A DNA stretch of 64,000 bases, taken from the NCBI GenBank assembly GCA_965218765.1, contig CBDCLU010000002.1, positions 310,001 to 374,000 of the forward strand, read 5' to 3'. The notes beneath the pieces were generated by a model. That model did no database searches and was not told the DNA's origin. It saw only the letters and a program-made list of their open reading frames with translations. A program made the position numbers and the translations under genes. Position 1 is the first letter of the stretch; each line of letters opens with the position of its first letter. This DNA is from JBBPYC01 sp965218765 (GTDB taxonomy: Bacteria > Pseudomonadota > Gammaproteobacteria > Burkholderiales > Burkholderiaceae_C). This document shows, one piece after another, positions 34,545-44,915 of the stretch.

Positions 34545-35606
34545 ATGCAAACCATCCGTCTCGGCCGCAGCGACCTCGAGGTCACGCCGGTCTGCCTCGG
34601 CACCATGACGTTCGGCGAACAGGTCGACGAGCGCGATTCGCACCGCATCCTGGACCGCTCGCTGGCGGCCGGCATCAACTTCATCGACACCTCCGAGATG
34701 TATTCGGTGCCCACGCGCGCCGAGACGTATGGCGCCACCGAGACCATCATTGGCAACTGGTTGGCGAGCAACCCCGGCGCGCGCCAGCGGCTGGTGCTGG
34801 CCAGCAAGGTGGCCGGCCCGTCGCGCGGCATGGACTGGGTGCGCGAAGGCTTGGGGCTGACGGCGGCCGACATCGCGCGGTCCTGTGAAGCATCGCTGCG
34901 CCGCCTGCAGACCGATGTGATCGACCTGTACCAGATCCACTGGCCGGAGCGGCATGTGCCCGCGTTCGGCGCGATCTACTACGACCCAAACAACGAGACG
35001 TCGACCACCCCGATGCTCGATCAGCTCGAAGCGCTCGGCCGGCTGGTCGATGCGGGCAAGATACGCGCGATCGGCGTGTCGAATGAAACGCCGTACGGCG
35101 TGCACGAGTTCGTGCGGCTGGCCGACGCCAACGGTCTGCCGCGCATCGCAAGCATCCAGAACGTTTATTCGCTGCTCAGCCGCGCGTATGAAAACGGGCT
35201 CGACGAGAGCTGCCACCGGCTTGATGTCTCGCTGCTGGCCTACTCGCCGCTCGGCTACGGCCTGTTGACGGGCAAGTACGACGAAGGCGGCATCGAAGGC
35301 CCGGGCGCACCGGCGGGCAGCCGCATCGCCCGATATGAGTCGGTGCGCAGGCAGCGCTGGGGTCGGCCCGAGGCGCTGGCCGCTGCGCGCCGCTACAACG
35401 CGCTCGCGCAGCGGCATGGCTTGGCGCCGGCCCAACTCGCACTCGGCTTTTGCAAGGCCAAGTGGCAGGTGGCCAGCACGATCATCGGCGTGACGTCGGT
35501 CGCGCAATTCGATCAGAACCTCGAGCACTGGAACACCGAGTTGTCGCCCGAGTTGCTCGGCGAGATCGATGCGATCCGCTGGGACATGCGCGACCCGGCG
35601 ATCTGA
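34545..35606 (+). CDS. Aldo/keto reductase, Tas-like
   Basis: 353 residues, (beta/alpha)8 NADPH-dependent reductase. The tetrad is visible: Asp in FIDTSEMY with Tyr next to it, Lys in VLASKVAGP and His in LYQIHWPER. The Tas/YajO-type insertion (PAFGAIYYDPNNETSTTPM) is present and the NADPH-binding end TIIGVTSVAQFDQN is intact. It follows the acyl-CoA synthetase by 29 bp and is followed by ybaK after 6 bp, so the three are likely one transcript. The physiological substrate is unknown for the family. Confidence 0.93.
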   Translation: MQTIRLGRSDLEVTPVCLGTMTFGEQVDERDSHRILDRSLAAGINFIDTSEMYSVPTRAETYGATETIIGNWLASNPGARQRLVLASKVAGPSRGMDWVREGLGLTAADIARSCEASLRRLQTDVIDLYQIHWPERHVPAFGAIYYDPNNETSTTPMLDQLEALGRLVDAGKIRAIGVSNETPYGVHEFVRLADANGLPRIASIQNVYSLLSRAYENGLDESCHRLDVSLLAYSPLGYGLLTGKYDEGGIEGPGAPAGSRIARYESVRRQRWGRPEALAAARRYNALAQRHGLAPAQLALGFCKAKWQVASTIIGVTSVAQFDQNLEHWNTELSPELLGEIDAIRWDMRDPAI

Positions 35607-35612
35607 TCAGCC

Positions 35613-36107
35613 ATGACGAAGAAGCCCGCGCATGCCGGTGAGACGCCGGCCACGCAGCTGCTGCGCGAGCGCGGCGTTGCATTCGTCGAGCGCCCCTACG
35701 AATATCTCGAGCATGGCGGCGCGCTGCACAGCGCGCAGGTGCTCGGGCTCGACCCCTATCAAGTCATCAAGACGCTGGTGATGCAGGATCAGGATGCGAA
35801 GCCGCTCCTCGTGCTGATGCACGGCAACCGCACCGTCAGCACGAAGAACCTCGCGCGCCAGATCGGCGTCAAGTCGGTCGAGCCGTGCCGGCCCCATGTG
35901 GCGCAACGCCACAGCGGTTATTTCATAGGCGGCACGTCGCCGTTCGGCACGCGGCGCGCCATGCCGGTCTACATCGAACAGACCATCCTCGCCCTGCCGC
36001 GCATAGCGATCAACGGCGGGCGTCGCGGGCTGCTGATCGAACTCGATCCGCAGGTCTGCGCGCAGTTGCTGCAGGCGCAGCCGGTGCAATGCGCGCTGGC
36101 AGAATGA
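35613..36107 (+). CDS. ybaK: Cys-tRNA(Pro)/Cys-tRNA(Cys) deacylase YbaK
   Basis: 164 residues, usual length ~159. Trans-editing enzyme that hydrolyses Cys mis-attached to tRNA(Pro). The family motifs are YEYLEHGGALHSAQVLGLDP, the catalytic Lys in VIKTLVM and GGTSPFGTRRAMPVYIE. It starts at 35613, six bases after the aldo/keto reductase stop. Confidence 0.93.
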   Translation: MTKKPAHAGETPATQLLRERGVAFVERPYEYLEHGGALHSAQVLGLDPYQVIKTLVMQDQDAKPLLVLMHGNRTVSTKNLARQIGVKSVEPCRPHVAQRHSGYFIGGTSPFGTRRAMPVYIEQTILALPRIAINGGRRGLLIELDPQVCAQLLQAQPVQCALAE

Positions 36108-36148
36108 ACGCGCCGTTGAACGCCCACCCATGTGTTTGAAAGCTGCCG

Positions 36149-36781
36149 TTGAACCTGTTGTTGCCGCTGCTGGCCACGTTGGCTGCCTACCTGATCGGAT
36201 CGTTGTCGTTCGCGGTGATCGTGAGCCGCGCGTTCCGCTTGCAGGACCCGCGCACGTTCGGCAGCGGCAACCCCGGTGCGACCAACGTGCTGCGTTCGGG
36301 CAACAAGGCGGCAGCCGCCCTCACGCTGATCCTGGATGCCGCGAAAGGCTGGTTGCCAGTGGTGCTGGTGCGCTGGTTCGGTGCGCCTCATGGTCTGGGC
36401 GATGGCACGGTCGCGCTGGTCGGGTTGGCGGCGTTCGTGGGTCACCTGTATCCGGTGTTCTTCGGCTTTCGCGGTGGCAAGGGCGTGGCCACTGCACTGG
36501 GTGTGCTGCTCGGCTTTCATGCGTGGCTGGGTCTGGCGGCCGCGGCGAGCTGGCTGATCATCGCGTTCTTCCTGCGGCTTTCGTCGCTGGCTGCACTGGT
36601 GGCGGCGGCGTTTACACCGATCTATTATTTTTTCGGCGGCGACATCGCGTGGCGCTTCAACGGCGCGATCTTTGGCATGCTGTGTCTGATGGCGTTGCTG
36701 CTGGCCTGGCGGCACCGGCAGAACCTGGACCGGCTGATCAAGGGGACCGAGCCGCGCATCGGCGGCGGCAGGAAGGGCTAG
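36149..36781 (+). CDS. plsY: Glycerol-3-phosphate acyltransferase PlsY
   Basis: A 210-residue inner-membrane enzyme that acylates glycerol-3-phosphate from acyl-phosphate, the first step of phospholipid synthesis. Five hydrophobic segments. The three conserved motifs are GSGNPGATNVLRSGNK, GHLYPVFFGFRGGKGVAT and the C-terminal basic segment LLAWRHRQNLDRLIKGTEPR. The start is TTG at 36149 (LNLLLPLLATLAAYLIGSLS); no in-frame ATG gives the complete first span. Confidence 0.95.
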   Translation: MNLLLPLLATLAAYLIGSLSFAVIVSRAFRLQDPRTFGSGNPGATNVLRSGNKAAAALTLILDAAKGWLPVVLVRWFGAPHGLGDGTVALVGLAAFVGHLYPVFFGFRGGKGVATALGVLLGFHAWLGLAAAASWLIIAFFLRLSSLAALVAAAFTPIYYFFGGDIAWRFNGAIFGMLCLMALLLAWRHRQNLDRLIKGTEPRIGGGRKG

Positions 36782-36884
36782 CGGCAGCCGCCGACTTCAG
36801 CCGTCGTGCGGGGGTGCATGGGGTTGCATGGCTGGAAACGCGCAGGTTGGGGCTGCAGAAGCGCCACCGCTTCACAATAGACCC

Positions 36885-39044
<2,160 letters not shown>

Positions 39045-39049
39045 TTTCT

Positions 39050-39070
39050 GATATACACCATGGATATATC
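39050..39070 (+). promoter_or_regulatory. Palindrome upstream of vapBC, candidate operator
   Basis: GATATA at 39050-39055 and TATATC at 39065-39070 are inverted around a central CCATGG (39058-39063), making an almost perfect 21-bp palindrome in AT-rich DNA. It lies 30 bp before vapB, where VapB/VapBC complexes normally bind to autorepress. Confidence 0.6.
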
Positions 39071-39099
39071 TTTCCGTTTTCACGCGATAGGAGATCTCG

Positions 39100-39354
39100 A
39101 TGACCGCCACATCCACGGCCAAGATATTCATGAACGGCCGAAGTCAGGCGGTGCGCCTGCCCAAGGAATTTCGGTTCGACACCTCGGTAGTAACGGTCGA
39201 ACGCATGGGCGACGCCGTGGTGCTGCGCCCGCACAAACAAACGAAAGAGGAGTGGTGGGCCGAAATGGAGCAGATCTTCGACGCATTTGAAGGCATGCCG
39301 GACCATATCGAGAGAGACCAGACGCCAGCACGAGAGGTGCCGGATTTCGACTGA
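39100..39354 (+). CDS. vapB: VapB-type antitoxin
   Basis: 84 residues. The N-terminal SpoVT/AbrB swapped-hairpin domain contains KIFMNGRSQAVRLPKEFRF, the hallmark of VapB. A middle segment (VVLRPHKQTKEEWWAEME) leads to the acidic C-terminus that occupies the toxin active site (MPDHIERDQTPAREVPDFD). It starts 55 bp after the mutase stop and is followed directly by vapC. Confidence 0.93.
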   Translation: MTATSTAKIFMNGRSQAVRLPKEFRFDTSVVTVERMGDAVVLRPHKQTKEEWWAEMEQIFDAFEGMPDHIERDQTPAREVPDFD

Positions 39355-39360
39355 TCTGCA

Positions 39361-39765
39361 GTGGACTACCACCTCGACACGAATATCTGCGTCTACGCGC
39401 TCCATCGGCAAAACAAGCTGGTGCTTGCAAGGATGCGTGCAGTCGATCCTGAACAACTCGTCATTTCCTCGCTGGTCGCAGCCGAACTGGCAGTTGGTGC
39501 CGTCAGGAGTGCTCGCTTCGAGAGCAACCGCGCGACGCTGGACCGCTTCATGTCCAAAATCCGCGTCGAAGATTGGGGAACAGATGCCATCTGGCATTAC
39601 GCCCGGCACCGGGACCGTTTGAGGATCGCTGGCACACCGATCGGGGCAATCGACCTGCTTCTCGGCGCGCAAGCCCTGGCTGCCGACGCGATCTTCGTGA
39701 CCAACAATACCCGCGAGTTCTCGCGAATCGACGGTCTGAGGCTGGAAAACTGGACGGTTGGGTGA
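39361..39765 (+). CDS. vapC: VapC-type PIN-domain toxin
   Basis: A 134-residue PIN RNase. Acidic metal-binding residues are visible in YHLDTNICVYAL (Asp), SSLVAAELAVGA (Glu), IGAIDLLLGAQAL (Asp) and VTNNTREFSRI, in which the usual Asp is Asn. VapC proteins of this type cut tRNA(fMet) or rRNA; the target here is unknown. The start is GTG at 39361, six bases after vapB. Its stop overlaps the meaB GTG (GTGA), so the toxin and the B12 chaperone are translationally coupled, an unusual arrangement. Confidence 0.93.
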   Translation: MDYHLDTNICVYALHRQNKLVLARMRAVDPEQLVISSLVAAELAVGAVRSARFESNRATLDRFMSKIRVEDWGTDAIWHYARHRDRLRIAGTPIGAIDLLLGAQALAADAIFVTNNTREFSRIDGLRLENWTVG

Positions 39766-40757
39766 ATCCTCTCCTGTCGATCGTCGGTGGTCACGCCGCA
39801 TTGCAACGTCGGGCCATCGCCAAGGCCATCACCCTGCTTGAATCCACGCGCTCCGACCACCGCGCGCAAGCCGATGACTTGCTGACCGCGCTGCTGCCGC
39901 ACACCGGCAACGCATTCCGACTCGGCTTGAGCGGCGTGCCCGGCGTCGGCAAATCGACGTTCATCGAGGCGCTCGGCCTGCACCTGATCGAACGCGGCCA
40001 CCGGGTCGCGGTGCTGACGATCGATCCCTCGTCCACCGTCTCCGGGGGCTCGATCCTCGGCGACAAGACGCGCATGGAGCGGCTTTCCGTGCACGAGCGC
40101 GCCTACATCCGGCCGAGCCCTTCCAGCGGCACGTTAGGCGGCGTGGCCGAGAAGACTCGCGAGGCGATGCTCGTCGTTGAGGCGGCCGGCTACGACGTCG
40201 TGATCGTCGAGACCGTCGGCGTCGGCCAGAGCGAAATTGCGGTCGCCGGCATGACCGATCTGTTAGTGCTGATGCAGCTGCCCAACGCGGGCGACGACCT
40301 GCAGGCGATCAAGAAGGGCGTAATGGAGCGCGCCGATCTGATCGTGATCAACAAGGCCGATCTGGACCCGGCTGCGGCTACCCGTGCCGAGGCGCAGATC
40401 GTCTCGTCGTTGCGGCTGCTCGGCTTGCGCGGCCGCACGGTGCATGACGAATCGCAGTGGCAGCCGCAGGTGCTGCAGCTTAGCGCACTGGCCGGCACCG
40501 GGGTCGAGCCGTTCTGGGCCGCAGTGCTGCGCTTTCGGGACATGCAGCGCGCGAACGGCGAGCTGGCGGCGCGGCGCGAGCGGCAGGCGCTGGCCTGGAT
40601 GTGGGAGCGCATCGATGCCGGCCTGAAGGTCCAGTTCCGGCAGCATCCGGCCGTGCGTGCATTGCTGCCGCAGACCACGCAGGACGTGGCCGCCGGACGC
40701 CTCGCTGCCTCCACTGCAGCACGGAATCTGCTTGAGGCGCTGTTGCAGACTGCCTGA
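39762..40757 (+). CDS. meaB: Methylmalonyl-CoA mutase-associated GTPase MeaB
   Basis: A 331-residue G3E GTPase that loads and protects adenosylcobalamin on the mutase. P-loop GVPGVGKST at residues 58-66, switch and Walker B-type IVETVGVGQSE, base-recognition motif NKAD, and the C-terminal dimerisation arm. Context strongly supports MeaB over the arginine-kinase name ArgK: the mutase is just upstream. The GTG start at 39762 overlaps the vapC stop by GTGA, so the natural start may have been remodelled when vapBC entered. Confidence 0.95.
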   Translation: MNPLLSIVGGHAALQRRAIAKAITLLESTRSDHRAQADDLLTALLPHTGNAFRLGLSGVPGVGKSTFIEALGLHLIERGHRVAVLTIDPSSTVSGGSILGDKTRMERLSVHERAYIRPSPSSGTLGGVAEKTREAMLVVEAAGYDVVIVETVGVGQSEIAVAGMTDLLVLMQLPNAGDDLQAIKKGVMERADLIVINKADLDPAAATRAEAQIVSSLRLLGLRGRTVHDESQWQPQVLQLSALAGTGVEPFWAAVLRFRDMQRANGELAARRERQALAWMWERIDAGLKVQFRQHPAVRALLPQTTQDVAAGRLAASTAARNLLEALLQTA

Positions 40758-40798
40758 GCAGCTATTAAGAACATAGTATTCAATAAAAATTTGCTGTC
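40758..40798 (+). other. AT-rich spacer between meaB and pccB
   Basis: 41 bp, very AT-rich (GCTATTAAGAACATAGTATT then CAATAAAAATTT), with no ribosome binding site close to the pccB ATG. Composition and the GCTATT/ATAG strings resemble the AT-rich micro-elements inside genes. Confidence 0.35.
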
Positions 40799-42331
40799 AT
40801 GAAAGAAATCCTCCAGCAACTCGAAAACAAGCGTGCCGCAGCCCACCTGGGTGGCGGCCAGAAGCGCATCGACGCGCAGCACGGCAAAGGCAAGCTCACC
40901 GCGCGCGAGCGGCTCGACGTGCTGCTGGACGTTGGTTCGTTCGAGGAATGGGACATGTTCGTCGAGCACCGCTGCGTCGACTTCGGCATGCAAGCCAACA
41001 AGGTGCCCGGCGACGGCGTGGTGACCGGCTACGGCACCATCAACGGCCGGCTCGTGTTCGTGTTCAGCCAGGATTTCACGGTGTTCGGTGGCGCGCTCTC
41101 TGAAGCGCACGCGGAGAAGATCTGCAAGGTGATGGACCAGGCGATGAAGGTCGGCGCGCCCGTGATCGGCTTGAACGATTCGGGCGGCGCCCGCATTCAG
41201 GAAGGCGTCGCCTCGCTCGGCGGCTACGCCGACGTGTTCCAGCGCAACGTGATGGCCAGCGGTGTCGTGCCCCAGATCAGCCTGATCATGGGGCCGAGCG
41301 CGGGCGGCGCCGTGTATTCACCCGCGATGACCGACTTCATCTTCATGGTGAAGGACAGCGCATACATGTTCGTGACCGGCCCGGAGGTCGTGCGCACGGT
41401 CACGCACGAGCAGGTCAGCGCCGAAGACCTCGGCGGCGCGATCACGCACACGACGAAAAGCGGAGTGGCCGACCTCGCGTTCGAAAACGACGTCGAAGCG
41501 CTGCTGATGCTGCGCCGGCTCTACAACTACCTGCCGCTGAACAACCGGCAGAAGGCGCCCGAGCGGCCCAGCGGCGACCCGCCGGACCGGATGGACGCGA
41601 GCCTCGACACGCTGGTGCCGCCGAACCCGAACAAGCCCTATGACATCAAGGAACTGATCACGAAGATCGTGGACGACGGCGACTTCTTCGAGCTGCAGCC
41701 CGACTACGCGAAGAACATCGTGATCGGCTTCGCGCACATGGAGGGCCAGTCCGTCGGCATCGTCGCGAACCAGCCGCTCGTGCTGGCCGGCTGCCTCGAC
41801 ATCAAGAGCAGCATCAAGGCCGCGCGCTTCGTGCGCTTTTGCGACGCGTTCAACATCCCGGTGATCACGTTCGTCGATGTGCCGGGATTCATGCCGGGCA
41901 CGAGCCAGGAGTTCGGCGGGATCATCAAGCACGGTGCGAAGCTGCTCTATGCCTATGCTGAATGCACGGTGCCGAAGGTCACCGTGATTACCCGCAAGGC
42001 TTACGGCGGCGCCTACGACGTGATGTCGTCGAAACACCTGCGCGGCGACGTCAACTTCGCTTGGCCGAACGCCGAGATCGCGGTGATGGGCGCGAAAGGG
42101 GCAGTCGAGATCATCTTCCGCGAGGACAAGAACGATCCCGAAAAGATCGCGGCGCGCGAGGCCGAGTACAAGGCGCGCTTCGCAAACCCGTTCGTCGCAG
42201 GTGCGCGAGGCTTCATCGACGACGTGATCCTGCCGCGCGAGACGAGGAAGCGGATCTGCCGCTCGCTTGTGATGCTCAAAGACAAGAAGCTGGAGAACCC
42301 ATGGCGCAAGCACGGGAACATTCCACTATGA
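40799..42331 (+). CDS. pccB: Propionyl-CoA carboxylase beta chain
   Basis: The 510-residue carboxyltransferase subunit; moves CO2 from biotin to propionyl-CoA giving (S)-methylmalonyl-CoA. The two crotonase-like halves are seen: acyl-CoA binding GLNDSGGARIQEGVASLGGYA with IMGPSAGGAVYSPAMTDF, and the biotin half ITFVDVPGFMPGTSQE with TRKAYGGAYDVM. Length matches PccB (~510-540). It is followed after 17 bp by pccA. Confidence 0.96.
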   Translation: MKEILQQLENKRAAAHLGGGQKRIDAQHGKGKLTARERLDVLLDVGSFEEWDMFVEHRCVDFGMQANKVPGDGVVTGYGTINGRLVFVFSQDFTVFGGALSEAHAEKICKVMDQAMKVGAPVIGLNDSGGARIQEGVASLGGYADVFQRNVMASGVVPQISLIMGPSAGGAVYSPAMTDFIFMVKDSAYMFVTGPEVVRTVTHEQVSAEDLGGAITHTTKSGVADLAFENDVEALLMLRRLYNYLPLNNRQKAPERPSGDPPDRMDASLDTLVPPNPNKPYDIKELITKIVDDGDFFELQPDYAKNIVIGFAHMEGQSVGIVANQPLVLAGCLDIKSSIKAARFVRFCDAFNIPVITFVDVPGFMPGTSQEFGGIIKHGAKLLYAYAECTVPKVTVITRKAYGGAYDVMSSKHLRGDVNFAWPNAEIAVMGAKGAVEIIFREDKNDPEKIAAREAEYKARFANPFVAGARGFIDDVILPRETRKRICRSLVMLKDKKLENPWRKHGNIPL

Positions 42332-42348
42332 CGGCACAGGAGATAGCC

Positions 42349-44400
42349 ATGTTCAAAAAAATCCTGATCGCCAACCGCGGCGAGATCGCTTGCCGCGTGA
42401 TCGCCACCGCCCGTAAGATGGGTATTGCGACTGTCGCGGTGTATTCGGAAGCCGACGCCGATGCGTGGCACGTGTCATTGGCCGATGAAGCCGTGCTGCT
42501 CGGCCCCGCGCCGTCGCGCGAGTCGTATTTGGTTGCCGACAAGATCATCGCTGCAGCCAAGGAAACGGGCGCAGAAGCGATTCACCCCGGCTACGGCTTC
42601 CTGTCCGAGAACGAAGCGTTCGCGCGCCGGGTCGAGGAGGAAGGGCTGGTCTTCATCGGCCCGAAAGCGCATGCGATCGCCGCGATGGGTGACAAGATCG
42701 CGTCGAAGAAGCTTGCGCTCGAAGCCAAAGTCAACGTGATCCCCGGCTACAACGCCGCGATCGACTCGGCCGAGCAGGCAGTCGGCATCGCGAAGGACAT
42801 CGGCTACCCCGTGATGATCAAGGCCAGCGCGGGCGGCGGTGGCAAGGGCTTGCGCGTCGCCTACAACGACAAGGAGGCACTTGAAGGCTTCACCTCGTGC
42901 CGCAACGAAGCCAAGGCGAGCTTCGGCGACGACCGGGTGTTCATCGAGAAATTCGTCGAGGAGCCGCGCCACATCGAGATCCAGGTGCTCGGCGATGCAT
43001 TTGGCAACCTGATCTACTTGAACGAGCGCGAATGCTCGATCCAGCGGCGGCACCAGAAGGTGATCGAGGAAGCGCCTTCGCCGTTCATCTCGGACGAGAC
43101 GCGCCGCGCGATGGGCGAGCAGGCGGTGCAGCTTGCGAAAGCCGTCGATTACGAGAGCGCGGGCACGGTCGAGTTCGTGGTTGGCAAGGATCAAAGCTTC
43201 TACTTCCTCGAAATGAACACGCGGCTGCAGGTCGAGCATCCGGTGACCGAGTGCATCACGGGGCTCGATCTGGTCGAACTCATGATCCGTGTGGCGGCCG
43301 GCGAGAAGCTGCCGTTGGCGCAGGCCGACGTGAAGCGCGACGGCTGGGCGATCGAGTGCCGGATCAACGCGGAGGACCCGTACCGCGGCTTCCTGCCGAG
43401 CACCGGACGGCTGGTGCGGTTTCAGCCGCCGCCGCAGTCGCTGGTGCAGGGCGAAGCCAGCACGGACGTCGGAACGCGCGTGGATACCGGCGTGCAGGAG
43501 GGTGGCGAGATTCCGATGTACTACGACTCGATGATCGCCAAGCTGATCGTGCATGGGTCGGACCGGGCCGACGCGATTCATCGCATGCGCGACGCGCTCA
43601 ACGCGTTCGTGATCCGCGGGGTCGCGAGCAACATCCCGTTCCAGGCCGCGCTGCTCGCGCATGCCGATTTCGTCTCGGGCGACTTCAACACCGGCTTCAT
43701 CGGTGAGCACTATCCGAGCGGCTTTCGCGCGGGCGACGTGGTGCATGAGGATCCGGCGTTCCTCGCTGCGCTGGCGGCCTATGCGCACCGCAAGACGCTG
43801 GTGCGCGCGGCTGGCATCGAAGGCCAGCTCGCCGGGCGCGGGGTGCGGGTCGGCGACCGCTTCGTGGTGGTGCAGCTGGACGCGCGCGGCGAACATCGCC
43901 GGACTGCCGTGACGGCGTCGGATCGCGCCGACGCACCCGGCACCACGCTGATCGAGATCGCGCCCGATCAGCGCTACGAGATCGTCAGCAACTGGCACCT
44001 GGGCGGCACCCGCATGCGCGGCACGGTGAACGGCAAGCCGTTTTCTGCGCAGGTCGGGCGCGGCGTGAGCGACAACATGCTCGCGTTGCGCATCGCGCAC
44101 AACGGCAGCCAGATCGATGCGCTCGTGCTGTCGCCGCGCACCGCCGAACTGCATGCGTTGATGCCGCACAAGGCGCCGGCGGATCTGAGCCGCTTCGTGC
44201 TGTCGCCGATGCCGGGGCTGCTGGTCGACATCGCGGTGCAGCCAGGCCAGAAGGTGCAGGCCGGCGAGCGCGTCGCGGTGATCGAGGCGATGAAGATGGA
44301 AAACGTGCTGCTGGCCGCGCACGATGGTGTGGTGGGCAAGGTGCTGGCCGCCAAGGGCGACTCACTCAATGTGGATCAGCCGATCGTGGAGTTCCAATGA
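42349..44400 (+). CDS. pccA: Acyl-CoA (propionyl-CoA) carboxylase alpha chain, biotin carboxylase/BCCP
   Basis: 683 residues. Biotin carboxylase domain (start MFKKILIANRGEIACRVI; ATP loop ASAGGGGKGLRV; catalytic ECSIQRRHQKVIEEAPSP), a BT linker domain, then the biotinyl domain with EAMKMEN, biotin on Lys649. AGGAG precedes the ATG at 42349. With PccB it forms the biotin-dependent carboxylase of the propionate module. Its stop overlaps the ATG of the next gene (ATGA). Confidence 0.96.
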   Translation: MFKKILIANRGEIACRVIATARKMGIATVAVYSEADADAWHVSLADEAVLLGPAPSRESYLVADKIIAAAKETGAEAIHPGYGFLSENEAFARRVEEEGLVFIGPKAHAIAAMGDKIASKKLALEAKVNVIPGYNAAIDSAEQAVGIAKDIGYPVMIKASAGGGGKGLRVAYNDKEALEGFTSCRNEAKASFGDDRVFIEKFVEEPRHIEIQVLGDAFGNLIYLNERECSIQRRHQKVIEEAPSPFISDETRRAMGEQAVQLAKAVDYESAGTVEFVVGKDQSFYFLEMNTRLQVEHPVTECITGLDLVELMIRVAAGEKLPLAQADVKRDGWAIECRINAEDPYRGFLPSTGRLVRFQPPPQSLVQGEASTDVGTRVDTGVQEGGEIPMYYDSMIAKLIVHGSDRADAIHRMRDALNAFVIRGVASNIPFQAALLAHADFVSGDFNTGFIGEHYPSGFRAGDVVHEDPAFLAALAAYAHRKTLVRAAGIEGQLAGRGVRVGDRFVVVQLDARGEHRRTAVTASDRADAPGTTLIEIAPDQRYEIVSNWHLGGTRMRGTVNGKPFSAQVGRGVSDNMLALRIAHNGSQIDALVLSPRTAELHALMPHKAPADLSRFVLSPMPGLLVDIAVQPGQKVQAGERVAVIEAMKMENVLLAAHDGVVGKVLAAKGDSLNVDQPIVEFQ

Positions 44401-44915
44401 GCAACGTGGCGCGATCACCCAGACCGTTTGTCGTGCTGGGCCTGCAGCAGATTGCGATCGGCGGGCCGGACAAGCGTCGGTTGGCAAGACTCTGGGTCGA
44501 GCTGCTCGGGCTTGAGAGAACCGGCACGTTCGTGAGCGAGCGCGAAAACGTCGATGAAGATATCTGTGCGCTGGGCGACGGGCCCTTCAGGGTCGAAGTC
44601 GATCTGATGCAGCCGCTCGACCCCGCCAGCAAGCCCGCCGTGCACACCACGCCGCTGAACCATGTCGGACTGTGGATCGACGACCTGCGCGCGGCGGTGC
44701 AGTGGCTGGCCGAGCAGGGCGTGCGCTTTGCGCCAGGCGGCATCCGCACCGGTGCGGCCGGCTATGACATCTGCTTCATTCATCCCAGGGGCAATGAGCA
44801 GGCACCGATCGGCGGCGAAGGCGTGTTGATCGAAATGGTGCAGGCGCCGCCGGAAGTGACAGCCGCCATGCGTCGATTGCGCGACTCCGCGCAACTGCCG
44901 AGACCACCGGGCTAA
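44397..44915 (+). CDS. VOC-family protein, likely methylmalonyl-CoA epimerase
   Basis: 172 residues of the glyoxalase/VOC fold. It overlaps the pccA stop (ATGA) and completes the pathway propionyl-CoA to succinyl-CoA, for which an epimerase is required between PCC and the mutase. Second metal His is in LNHVGLWIDDL and the Glu in GVLIEMVQ. At the first metal position, where epimerases have D-H-I-A, this protein has LQQIAIGGPD (Gln for His). Either the site is modified or function differs. Its stop (44913-44915) overlaps the stop of the convergent ferredoxin gene. Confidence 0.75.
   Translation: MSNVARSPRPFVVLGLQQIAIGGPDKRRLARLWVELLGLERTGTFVSERENVDEDICALGDGPFRVEVDLMQPLDPASKPAVHTTPLNHVGLWIDDLRAAVQWLAEQGVRFAPGGIRTGAAGYDICFIHPRGNEQAPIGGEGVLIEMVQAPPEVTAAMRRLRDSAQLPRPPG

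Noticed and set aside
42475..44322. 615-codon minus-strand open frame opposite pccA
   Set aside because: Shadow of pccA; lacks start signal and domains.
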